From the NCBI GenBank assembly GCA_020722645.1, contig DYKL01000178.1:1-7272 (forward strand): a stretch of DNA of 7,272 nucleotides. The letters run 5' to 3'. The DNA comes from Acetofilamentum sp. Its GTDB lineage: Bacteria > Bacteroidota > Bacteroidia > Bacteroidales > JAFGUD01. The notes under the pieces were generated by a model that was not told the origin of the DNA, did no database searches, and was given only the letters and a program-made list of their open reading frames with translations. Made by a program: the position numbers and the translations under genes. This document shows, one piece after another, positions 1 to 7,247 of this stretch (its first letter is position 1; every line of letters starts with the position of its first letter).

Positions 1-1124
1 CAAATACCTTAAATTTTAATTTTACTCTAAATCAGGGACAAGCACAAACAATTTTAAGCATAGAAAAAACTCTTAACATAACCGTACCACCAACGCCAAA
101 CAAAATAACTGCTAATGCTGATTTTTACGCAAAAAAAATATATACTAACGGACAAGAATTGCAACCAAGTCAATGGCAAAAAAATAACAACAATATATTT
201 TATAATAACGGAAATGTTGGGATTGGAACATCTAACCCAACATCTCAATTAACTATTTATGGAGCAAATCCGGATATTGATTTGGATGTAATTTCAGATA
301 AAGGAACAAGTGCACAACTTAATTTTTCGGTTGACGGTGTTTCAAAAGCAAATGTGCATTATCAGAAAAACGATGAAGAATTAAATTTATCAATTGCAGG
401 AAATGATGCTGTTTCTATCCAAAAAGATGGTAATGTTGGAATTGGTACAAATTCACCGGTCGCACCGTTACATATTTTTGGTGAAAACCCCGATATTATT
501 TTAGATGTTGATGCTAATAAAGGATTAAATCCGCAACTTTCGTTTGCCGAAAATGGCGTAGAAAAAGCATTGTTTTACTATGACAGAGGAGAAAATAATC
601 TTGTATTAAGAAATAACGGCATCTCGGCTTTTGTTATCAACGAACAAGGAAAGGTTGGAATTGGAACTGATGAGCCGCAAAAACATTTTGAAATTTACAA
701 CGGTTCTGTTTTGATTAGTGGAGTTGCTTCAAATGGAGAAGGTGCAAGATTTCAAATTAATACCGGTGCTTCGTATAATCATCAGTTTGTTCAATTTGAA
801 AATTCAAATGGTATTCAGTTTGAAGTTTACGGTGATGGTTTGGTTAAAGCTAAAAAAGTACTTCTTGAATCTGAATTATGGAAAGACCAAGTATTTTATC
901 CTGATTACAATTTAATGTCGATTGACAGTCTTGAAAATTTTGTAAAAATCAATAATCATTTACCTGACGTACCAAGCGAACAGGAAATTATCGAAAATGG
1001 TCTTGATATTGGTGAAATGCAAACTCTGCAAATGCAAAAAATTGAAGAACTGACATTATATATAATTGAGTTGAATAAAATAATACTAAAGCAACAAAAA
1101 GAAATTGAAGATCTAAAAAAATAG
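1..1124 (+). CDS. Tail-fibre-like surface protein with GNVGIGT repeats, 5'-partial
   Basis: The reading frame (first full codon at base 3) is open from the left edge to the TAG at 1122-1124, giving 373 visible residues; the true start lies outside the window. A TTG at 159 is not the start, because the frame upstream is coding-like (PPTPNKITANADFYAKKIY) and matches the lead-in usually found before such repeats in Bacteroidota proteins. From visible residue 70 come three units, each opening with GNVGIGT or GKVGIGT and spaced exactly 73 residues apart. The last ~70 residues hold the familiar Bacteroidota ending (VFYPDYNLM, HLPDVPS, ENGLDIGEMQ) followed by a ~38-residue coiled coil (MQKIEELTLYIIELNK). 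Proteins of this type are taken to be trimeric, fibre-like exported proteins, and the C-terminal region resembles that of tail-fibre or S74-chaperone-like proteins, but their role is not established. No S74 catalytic Ser-Lys pair could be assigned. The next gene starts 43 bp downstream on the same strand. Confidence 0.85.
   Translation, partial: NTLNFNFTLNQGQAQTILSIEKTLNITVPPTPNKITANADFYAKKIYTNGQELQPSQWQKNNNNIFYNNGNVGIGTSNPTSQLTIYGANPDIDLDVISDKGTSAQLNFSVDGVSKANVHYQKNDEELNLSIAGNDAVSIQKDGNVGIGTNSPVAPLHIFGENPDIILDVDANKGLNPQLSFAENGVEKALFYYDRGENNLVLRNNGISAFVINEQGKVGIGTDEPQKHFEIYNGSVLISGVASNGEGARFQINTGASYNHQFVQFENSNGIQFEVYGDGLVKAKKVLLESELWKDQVFYPDYNLMSIDSLENFVKINNHLPDVPSEQEIIENGLDIGEMQTLQMQKIEELTLYIIELNKIILKQQKEIEDLKK
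210..866 (+). repeat. Three in-frame 219-bp units encoding 73-residue GNVGIGT repeats
   Basis: Units begin at 210, 429 and 648, so both spacings are exactly 219 bp. Units 1 and 2 share GNVGIGT, then a short P..L.I segment, then G.NPDI.LDV about 18 residues in, and a similar strand pattern to their ends. Unit 3 keeps GKVGIGT but has diverged after it. The copies differ at the base level, so this is an old protein-level duplication, not recent slippage. Each unit is predicted to be one beta-rich segment of a fibre shaft. Confidence 0.85.
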
Positions 1125-1167
1125 TGATTATATAAAATAATAATTGTTAAACTTTTAATACTTTAAA
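1125..1167. other. 43-bp intergenic spacer, no clear signal
   Basis: The spacer is almost entirely A and T. I see no stable hairpin with a T-run, no TAnnTTTG box (the Bacteroidota -7 element) and no Shine-Dalgarno sequence before the ATG at 1168. Read-through from the upstream gene is the simplest view, but a weak promoter cannot be excluded. Confidence 0.45.
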
Positions 1168-1635
1168 ATGAAAATAATAATGTGTGTAGTTTTCTTTTTA
1201 ATTATGACTACAAATTTGATTTCTCAATCAAATATTGAATATGATTATGATATTCGCGGAAATCGAATTAACAGAAAAATAATCGTTGTTAAACTTGATT
1301 CTTCTGATTTTGTTAAAACAAATTCTATCATAAGTACAAAATACGACCTTAATGCTTCAGAAGAAACAAAAATTATTATTGAAAATTGGTTTGAAAATAT
1401 TACTATTAAAGTATATCCAAATCCTATGACTGACATTTTAAACATAACCGTAGAACCAGAAAATAACATAATAAATGATGTGAAATTATATAGTATAGAT
1501 GGTAAAATTATAAACCAATATTCTTCAAACTATTATGAAATGAAAATTGATATAAGTTGCTTAATACAAGGCGCTTACTTCATTGTTATAAGTGTCGGAA
1601 AACATCAATATCAACAAATTTTAATTAAACAATAA
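1168..1635 (+). CDS. Small secreted protein with a YD-like motif and T9SS type A sorting domain
   Basis: This encodes 155 residues. Residues 1-19 form a Sec signal peptide (MKIIMCVVFFLIMTTNLIS) with likely cleavage before Q20. Directly after it, residues 23-37 read IEYDYDIRGNRINRK, a good match to the YxYDxxGNRxxR core of Rhs YD repeats. Residues 38-79 are a linker without recognisable features. Residues 80-155 are a type A C-terminal sorting domain: IKVYPNP, then DILNI, LYSIDGK, and an ending of GAYFIVIS...QQILIKQ. This domain directs passage through the outer membrane by T9SS and surface attachment or release after sortase-like cleavage. Almost nothing lies between signal, motif and sorting domain, so it is a minimal exported protein. 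Similar short YD-plus-sorting-domain proteins are known in Bacteroidota, often near Rhs genes (from memory, not checked here). The ATG at 1168 is chosen because the signal peptide begins there. The next gene is 11 bp away. Confidence 0.85.
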   Translation: MKIIMCVVFFLIMTTNLISQSNIEYDYDIRGNRINRKIIVVKLDSSDFVKTNSIISTKYDLNASEETKIIIENWFENITIKVYPNPMTDILNITVEPENNIINDVKLYSIDGKIINQYSSNYYEMKIDISCLIQGAYFIVISVGKHQYQQILIKQ

Positions 1636-1646
1636 AAAGCAGAAAA

Positions 1647-2279
1647 ATGAAAAAAATATTATTTAAAATTGTAATTTGTTTTATCTCTATTATTTGTTTA
1701 TCTTCTTGTAATAAATGGTATGACAACTACGATATGCTTGAAACAATTTTATCAAATGGTCTGTGGCAAATTGAAACTCTTGAATATAATTGTAATATGA
1801 ACTCCCCAGATTCCCCGTACTTAGGACCTGATAAAGATGAATGTTATTATCGTGTATATAAACCCAACGGTTTAGCATGTTTATATTCAAATTGTGATAG
1901 AACTGATATGCGTTATGAAGATACAATTTTTATAATAAACAAAAATGATTATTATTTAACAAAAGAAAAAGATACGGTTTATTATATTTGTACTTATGGA
2001 GAATGGTGGGTTAAAGACAGTATTCTTTATGTTAATAATTATTTTTATTTAGCTTATGTACATTGGAGTGATTTAAGGTGGATGTATGCTTCATTTAATA
2101 ATGATTTTGATTTTTTATCTTCATTTACTATAACAAAATATAGTAAAAACGAAATTATTTCAGAAAATAAGTATGAGACTGTTGTCTATGAATGTGATAT
2201 ATTCGAAGATACATGCTATCCAACTGACAGAGAATATACATTGCAACAGTATATGAAAATTGTAAACAGAAAACTATAA
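1647..2279 (+). CDS. Cysteine-rich lipoprotein, possibly lipocalin-like
   Basis: This encodes 210 residues. The N terminus is a lipoprotein signal: MKK, a hydrophobic stretch, and lipobox LSSC with the lipidated cysteine at C21. The mature part is rich in Tyr and Trp and has seven further cysteines (C49, C66, C78, C83, C115, C183, C190), many for its size, so disulfides in the periplasm or at the surface are plausible. The pattern of a short helical start, LSNGLWQIETLEYN at 35-48, then alternating beta-strand-like segments with Tyr and Trp and a C-terminal YMKIVNRKL strand recalls small lipocalin-like lipoproteins of Bacteroidota; this is a fold guess only. CNKWYDNYD after the lipobox has no clear surface-export signal, so the leaflet is undecided. 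The gene starts 11 bp after the sorting-domain gene. Its TAA at 2277-2279 lies inside the first unit of a 23-bp tandem repeat. A partner or protective role for the Rhs protein is conceivable but unsupported by sequence. Confidence 0.8.
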   Translation: MKKILFKIVICFISIICLSSCNKWYDNYDMLETILSNGLWQIETLEYNCNMNSPDSPYLGPDKDECYYRVYKPNGLACLYSNCDRTDMRYEDTIFIINKNDYYLTKEKDTVYYICTYGEWWVKDSILYVNNYFYLAYVHWSDLRWMYASFNNDFDFLSSFTITKYSKNEIISENKYETVVYECDIFEDTCYPTDREYTLQQYMKIVNRKL

Positions 2280-2335
2280 TATTTTTCAAATGAAAACTAT
2301 AATATTTTTCAAATGAAAAAGATAATATTTATCAT
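2267..2335 (+). repeat. Three tandem 23-bp units spanning the lipoprotein stop and the Rhs start
   Basis: Units are 2267-2289, 2290-2312 and 2313-2335. The stretches 2269-2291 and 2292-2314 are identical over 23 bp. The third unit, which is the first 23 bases of the Rhs gene, matches the second at 19 of 23 positions. Unit 1 supplies the TAA of the lipoprotein gene; units 2 and 3 each begin with ATGAAAA. The period is not a multiple of three. Confidence 0.9.
2290..2316 (+). CDS. Possible 8-codon mini-ORF coupled to the Rhs start
   Basis: ATG at 2290 reads MKTIIFFK and stops at TGA 2314-2316, which overlaps the Rhs ATG at 2313-2315 as ATGA. The peptide resembles the start of the Rhs signal peptide (MKKIIFII) because both come from the tandem 23-bp units. 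It starts 10 bases after the lipoprotein TAA, so ribosomes ending there could reinitiate here and again at the Rhs ATG. Whether it is translated is unknown; it may be only a by-product of the duplication. Confidence 0.3.
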   Translation: MKTIIFFK

Positions 2336-5300
2336 ATTGTATGTTTTTATTACAATAGACTTTTTTTCTCAAAATGTTCATACGGATATTTGTTTTAAAC
2401 TTGACGAAAATATGACTGGCGAGACACATATATATAAAGCCCGTGATTATATTGAATTACTTCCGGGTTTTGAGTATGAAGCTATTGGAAACAAATTTTT
2501 TCTGGCAGAAATTGACCCTTCAATAATTGTACCTGTTAACTATAATGAACCTATAATTCCATGGTCTGCGGATTTAGATGTTGGTAGTTTACCCGGACAA
2601 GCAGGTGTAAACCAAATAGGTGCTGCTACTTATAGTATTCCGATACAATTGCCTGTTGGGACAAAAGGAATTGTTCCGGAAATTTCAATAGTCTATAATA
2701 GCTTGTCTGGTGATGGATTGTTCGGCGATAAATGGACTGTTGCCGGTTTTTCTGTTATTTCAAGAATGCCCGAAAATTTTTATTTTGATGATAAGATTGA
2801 TCCGATAGATTATGATGGAAATGATAAATTTGCACTTGACGGACAAAGATTAATACCAATATACTCAAATAATTCGGTTTATACAACTGAGATTGAAACT
2901 TATACCAGAATTTATCCAATTGGAACATCCGGTCAAGGTCCATTATTGTTTAAAGTGGTTCTACAAAACGGTACAGAACTTTATTACGGCAATAAAGAAA
3001 ATTCAAGAATACAAACAACAAAACAGGGTAATATTAGTATCAATTTTTGGTTAGTTGATTCTATTATTGATGTTTATGGGAATTATACAGCCATAAGCTA
3101 CATAGAAAGAAATGGATTTTTTTACCCGAAAGAAATCAGATATACCGGAAATGCAGAAAAAAGCATTAAACCTTACTATAAAATCAATTTTTATTACTCT
3201 GAAAGAATAGACGAAAATATTTTATTTATAGGAGGTGGTAAGATATGCAAAGATTTGTTAGTTAATAAAATAAAAGTATCATATAACAGTAATGTTCTTT
3301 TTACTTACAAATTTAAATATGATTTTTTTAAAAAATCTAAATTAAAAGAAATAATATTGTATAATTCAGAAAGAGAATACTTAAATTCTACAAAAATTAA
3401 TTGGGGAGAATATGATACAGATAATATTATTTCTCTTAGTTCATCTTATAACCCTAATAATTGTAATGCAGTTATACCTTGTCAGGTTAATGCTGACGGC
3501 AAAACCGATTTGCTGATAATTGGAACCTACGAGGATAACAATGGAACCGTACATTATACATATAACATGCATAAGGGTGGTGATGTAGATACGATACCAG
3601 ATGATTTTAATATATTAAACGAATACTACCCATACACATACGTAGGTGATTTTAATGGTGATGGTTTTGATGATTTTTTGCAGGTAAAGAAGCATACCGA
3701 AATTATAAATTTTTCGCTAAAATATGTTTATGATTTTGAGTATCATTTACTATCAAACGAATTTGGGATGTGGGATTGGATCGAAAAAGATTTAGATCCT
3801 GTTATCGTTCCTTATGGTTATAATTTGAAATTTTACTTTGGCGATATAAATGGTGATGCTAAAACAGATATTATAATTAAAGAAAAAAATTCTGCACATA
3901 TTTATAAAATGCAGGGTCAAAAGTTAGATGATTATCATTTGAGTGAAATTTGCAATATAACAAATCTTGACAAATATGATTATTTCGATATTTCAGACTT
4001 AAATGGTGACGGAGGTGATGAGATTACAATTTTAAATGTTGATGAAACAACTTATTTTACATATACATTAGCTTCAAATTCAAATCAGTTGGAATTAATA
4101 TTTTCCGGAGATAATCCTCAAAGGCAGTTATATGGTTTTTATGATTTCAACGGTGATGGTATTGGAGATTATTTATATTCAAATGGACAAAGAAGTTATT
4201 CTATTGAATATTCTACGGGCAACGGACCGGATAACCACACAATTGATTTACCTCCCAATATGACGAATATTCAGGGTAACCGCAGAAAAATTGGAGATTA
4301 CAATGGAGATGGAAAAATGGATATTGCTATATTTTATCCGTTTGAAGATAGTTATAAAGTAAGAATCTTTTATTTTAATGGTTACGAAGTAATTGAAGAC
4401 GAATATATTTCTAAAACTCTTATAATTTTTGATGAAACTAATGAATATTTTCATAATAAAACAGTCGATGAAAATGGAGACGGTAAATCAGAAGTTTTAG
4501 GGTATTATTCGGGTTTTTTAAAACTATTTACTCCTAATATTAGTGATAATTCAGCTTTAGTTGAAAGCATAACAGACGGATATAATAATACTTATAAATT
4601 TGAATATAAACCTTTGACAAATGAAGATGTATATGAACGCACTCAATATTATCCACCTTTCGATCAATATGCAATTTATAACAATAAACTTAGAGATGTG
4701 ATTTTGCCTGTGTATGTTGTTAGTAGCTTTGAATATCCAAACGGTATCGGAAATTTAACAAACACAACAGAATATTTTTATAGAGATGCAATGTTGCATC
4801 TTCAGGGTAAAGGCCTGCTTACATTTTTAAAAAGAGAAGAAACATCACAATTTGATGATGGTACAATTATAAAAATCACAAATATAAATGGTATAAATCT
4901 CAATTACTTTTTCCCGTTTGCTATCTCATCTTTTGTGGAGGTTGATGGTGAAAAAGTTAGTGAGCAAATATTCTCTGATACAATAATTACGTATGGTGAA
5001 TATGTTTTTAGAAATCATATTAGTAAAATTTATAAAACAGATTTTTTAAATAATTGTTCCGTTAATAGTGCTTTCATATACGACAATTATGGTAATGTAA
5101 CTAAATCAATAATTTACGACAGTATTTATAAGACGATTTCAAATTTAACATATATAAATACAGGACCCGGTGCTTTCAATTTCCAGTTAGAAACAGAAAA
5201 CATAACACAAAGAAAAGACGGTGAGTATGATTTTACAACCTCTTCAAGTTATGAGTATTATAATACAGGAAATTTAAAAAAAGAAACTATTAATCCTGAC

Positions 5301-7247
5301 AATTCCGAATATGTTGTTGTAACTGAATATTTTTATGATGATTTTGGCAATACATATAAAGTTGTTATGACACCTGCTAATATGGGTATAAGAACTGTTT
5401 CAATAGAATATGATGAAAATGGTCGTTTCGTTAAAAAAGCTACTAACGAATTAAACTTTCAAACTTATTATAATTATGACCAAGAATATGGTTATCTTTT
5501 ATCCGAAACCTCTATTAACGGTCTGACAACTAATTATGAATATGATGAATGGGGTAGGTTAATTAAAACTATTTTACCCGACGGCAATTCTATTTCTAAT
5601 GATATTGTTTGGGATAATGAGCATAACTACTTATATAAATCTATAACAACTAACATTGACGGTACGCAACAAAAGACATTCTACGACAGACTTCAACGTG
5701 AAATATTTTTTGAATCAACAGGTTTTGACGGTCAAAAAATAATTTCAGCTCAAACATTTAATGATATGGGGCAACTTATCAGGATTGTCGAACCTCATTT
5801 TTATAACCAAGATTATCAAGTTGTTAAATATGAATACGATTCTTTTGGTCGCGAAAAAAAAGTTGAATATACCGGAACAGGCTCTACTTTGTCATACAAT
5901 TATGGGACTTTTGGCTCAAGAACTGTTGAAATTGATGATAATGGTCGAAAATCATACACAACAACAAATTGTGCCGGTGAGGTTATCTCTGCTTCGGATA
6001 TTGGTGGTACTATTACTTACAATTATTATGCTTCCGGTTTAGCAAAAAATATTATTTACAATAATGATACAATTAAGTTTGAATACGATTTGAATGGTAA
6101 TAAAATAAAAATAGAAGACCCAGATGCCGGAATTATCAATTATTCTTACGATGCACTTGGAAATCTTATACAACAAATAGATAACAGTGAATATGTTTTT
6201 AACATGCAATACGATATTTTAAACCGACTTACCTTAAAAGACGGTCCAGAAGGTATTACATCATACATTTATGACTCTCAACCGAACGGGAAAGGCAAAA
6301 TCTCTTCAATTTCCGGCTTTAACGGTATTACTCAAACATTTTTTTATGACGAACTCGGCAGAAATTACAAAACAACCGAAAATGTTGACAATGAAGATTA
6401 TTCTTATACAAGTACTTACGACAATTTCGGCAGAGTTAATACAATAACCTATCCCGGCGGATTTAGGATTTATAATTCGTATAATGAAAATGGTTTTTTG
6501 GATAAAATTTATAAATTTGGCGATAATAAACCAATATGGCAGTTAAACCAAATGGATCAGGTTGGTAATATTACACAAATAACACTCGGTAACGACCTTA
6601 CAACTACATATTTATACAACACAACAAGCCATCTATTAGAAGGTATTGCAGTTTCTAATGATGTTTTTGCTCAATCTTATGACTTTCATCCGAAAACAGG
6701 TAATCTAACTTTTAGAACTGATTATTTTGCCAACAAAACTGAAAGTTTTGAATATGATAATCTTGATAGATTAACAATTATTAAACAGAATATGATAAAG
6801 GTTCAAACTATAAATTATTTACCGAATGGCAATATTGACAATAAATCAGATATTGGACAGTATACTTATAGCAATATTAAACCACATGCTGTAGATACTG
6901 TCGAAAATCAAAATAATATAATTTCAGGTTTAAATCAAAATATCAGTTATAATTCTTTTAACAGAGTTGAACAAATTTCTGAATCGTTTGCATCTAAACA
7001 AACCGAACCTGACTTATTTGAACTGAACTTTAATTATAATTCAGCTTATGACAGAAAGAAAACAGAATTGTATATAAATGACGAACTGATTGAAACAAAA
7101 TATTTCTTTGGTTTGTACGAAAAAGAAATAACAAATGATGGAAACATAAAAGAAATAAATTACGTTACTACACCAACCGGTATGAGTGCAGTTTTTATAA
7201 CTAATAGTACAAAAAATAATGGCTCTTTTATTAAAGAATGTTGGTAA
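2313..7247 (+). CDS. Secreted SpvB/TcdB-like Rhs (YD-repeat) protein lacking its C-terminal tip
   Basis: This encodes 1644 residues. Residues 1-20 are a Sec signal peptide ending near FFSQ. Residues 37-67 (YKARDYIELLPGFEYEAIG...FFLAEI) match the ARxxIxLxPGFxxxxG pattern of Bacteroidota coathanger-stack segments. From ~90 comes an SpvB-type domain: GAATYSIPIQLPVGTKG, then PEISIVYNSLSGDGLFGDKW and ISRMP. Seven FG-GAP/VCBS-type loops start at 391, 446, 511, 562, 611, 662 and 719 (e.g. DFNGDGFDD). A TcdB middle-like region follows from ~748 (ITDGYNNTYKFEYKPLTNEDVY). YD repeats run from ~920 to ~1620, e.g. YEYDEWGRLIKTILPDG at 1075. In known relatives (Tc toxin B/C, Rhs) these domains build a hollow shell that encloses a C-terminal effector. 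Here the protein ends at FIKECW right after the typical NYVTTPTGMSAVFI segment, so DHLGS, the DPxG autocleavage motifs and any toxin or sorting domain are absent. The ATG at 2313 is chosen for its signal peptide. Confidence 0.9.
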   Translation: MKKIIFIILYVFITIDFFSQNVHTDICFKLDENMTGETHIYKARDYIELLPGFEYEAIGNKFFLAEIDPSIIVPVNYNEPIIPWSADLDVGSLPGQAGVNQIGAATYSIPIQLPVGTKGIVPEISIVYNSLSGDGLFGDKWTVAGFSVISRMPENFYFDDKIDPIDYDGNDKFALDGQRLIPIYSNNSVYTTEIETYTRIYPIGTSGQGPLLFKVVLQNGTELYYGNKENSRIQTTKQGNISINFWLVDSIIDVYGNYTAISYIERNGFFYPKEIRYTGNAEKSIKPYYKINFYYSERIDENILFIGGGKICKDLLVNKIKVSYNSNVLFTYKFKYDFFKKSKLKEIILYNSEREYLNSTKINWGEYDTDNIISLSSSYNPNNCNAVIPCQVNADGKTDLLIIGTYEDNNGTVHYTYNMHKGGDVDTIPDDFNILNEYYPYTYVGDFNGDGFDDFLQVKKHTEIINFSLKYVYDFEYHLLSNEFGMWDWIEKDLDPVIVPYGYNLKFYFGDINGDAKTDIIIKEKNSAHIYKMQGQKLDDYHLSEICNITNLDKYDYFDISDLNGDGGDEITILNVDETTYFTYTLASNSNQLELIFSGDNPQRQLYGFYDFNGDGIGDYLYSNGQRSYSIEYSTGNGPDNHTIDLPPNMTNIQGNRRKIGDYNGDGKMDIAIFYPFEDSYKVRIFYFNGYEVIEDEYISKTLIIFDETNEYFHNKTVDENGDGKSEVLGYYSGFLKLFTPNISDNSALVESITDGYNNTYKFEYKPLTNEDVYERTQYYPPFDQYAIYNNKLRDVILPVYVVSSFEYPNGIGNLTNTTEYFYRDAMLHLQGKGLLTFLKREETSQFDDGTIIKITNINGINLNYFFPFAISSFVEVDGEKVSEQIFSDTIITYGEYVFRNHISKIYKTDFLNNCSVNSAFIYDNYGNVTKSIIYDSIYKTISNLTYINTGPGAFNFQLETENITQRKDGEYDFTTSSSYEYYNTGNLKKETINPDNSEYVVVTEYFYDDFGNTYKVVMTPANMGIRTVSIEYDENGRFVKKATNELNFQTYYNYDQEYGYLLSETSINGLTTNYEYDEWGRLIKTILPDGNSISNDIVWDNEHNYLYKSITTNIDGTQQKTFYDRLQREIFFESTGFDGQKIISAQTFNDMGQLIRIVEPHFYNQDYQVVKYEYDSFGREKKVEYTGTGSTLSYNYGTFGSRTVEIDDNGRKSYTTTNCAGEVISASDIGGTITYNYYASGLAKNIIYNNDTIKFEYDLNGNKIKIEDPDAGIINYSYDALGNLIQQIDNSEYVFNMQYDILNRLTLKDGPEGITSYIYDSQPNGKGKISSISGFNGITQTFFYDELGRNYKTTENVDNEDYSYTSTYDNFGRVNTITYPGGFRIYNSYNENGFLDKIYKFGDNKPIWQLNQMDQVGNITQITLGNDLTTTYLYNTTSHLLEGIAVSNDVFAQSYDFHPKTGNLTFRTDYFANKTESFEYDNLDRLTIIKQNMIKVQTINYLPNGNIDNKSDIGQYTYSNIKPHAVDTVENQNNIISGLNQNISYNSFNRVEQISESFASKQTEPDLFELNFNYNSAYDRKKTELYINDELIETKYFFGLYEKEITNDGNIKEINYVTTPTGMSAVFITNSTKNNGSFIKECW
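2583..3335 (+). other. SpvB-like domain of the Rhs protein (approximate limits)
   Basis: Residues ~91-340 open with DVGSLPGQAGVNQIGAATYS and continue with IPIQLPVGTKGIVPEISIVY and GDGLFGDKWTVAGFSVISR. These match the conserved GxaxyxIPIxxPxGtxGxxPxLslxYnSxsGnGxxGxGW signature of the SpvB/TcaC N-terminal family. The domain start is clear; the C-terminal limit is an estimate. Confidence 0.8.
3483..4517 (+). repeat. Seven FG-GAP/VCBS-type calcium-loop repeats in the Rhs protein
   Basis: Loop starts at residues 391, 446, 511, 562, 611, 662 and 719 are spaced 49-65 residues apart. Six begin with Asp in a DxNGD pattern (DFNGDGFDD, DINGDAKTD, DLNGDGGDE, DFNGDGIGD, DYNGDGKMD, DENGDGKSE). The first is degenerate: QVNADGKTD has Gln at the first ligand position. 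Such repeats usually form the blades of a beta-propeller with Ca2+ bound in each loop. Confidence 0.85.
5070..7172 (+). repeat. YD-repeat (Rhs core) region
   Basis: Residues ~920-1620 contain at least a dozen YD motifs, among them FIYDNYGNVTK (921), IEYDENGRFVK (1031), YEYDEWGRLIK (1075), YEYDSFGREKK (1173), FEYDLNGNKIK (1257), YSYDALGNLIQ (1277), FFYDELGRNYK (1343), STYDNFGRVNT (1367) and FEYDNLDRLTI (1478). The last part (FFGLYEKEITNDGN) is the usual Rhs segment shortly before the DHLGS motif. In solved Rhs and TcC structures these repeats wind into a beta-cocoon. Confidence 0.9.

Noticed and set aside
159..161. TTG as start codon of the first gene
   Set aside because: The same frame is open and coding-like back to the left edge, with a typical lead-in before the repeats, so the gene is 5'-partial.
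54..248. Reverse-strand open frames such as 54-248, 1245-1469, 1690-1926, 2755-2943, 4248-4454 and 7041-7250
   Set aside because: All are antisense to well-supported genes, lack recognisable domains and reflect the high A/T content.
1125..1167. Possible terminator or promoter between the first two genes
   Set aside because: No stem-loop with a T-run and no -7/-33 pair can be seen.
2303..2310. TATTTTTC resembling the Bacteroidota -7 box TAnnTTTG
   Set aside because: It lacks the final G, lies only 2 bases before the Rhs ATG, has no TTTG at a -33 spacing, and is explained by the tandem repeat.
5761..6042. Forward open frame of 93 codons inside the Rhs gene
   Set aside because: It lies wholly in the YD-repeat region in another frame and has low-complexity sequence without a recognisable domain; it is a shadow of the Rhs gene.
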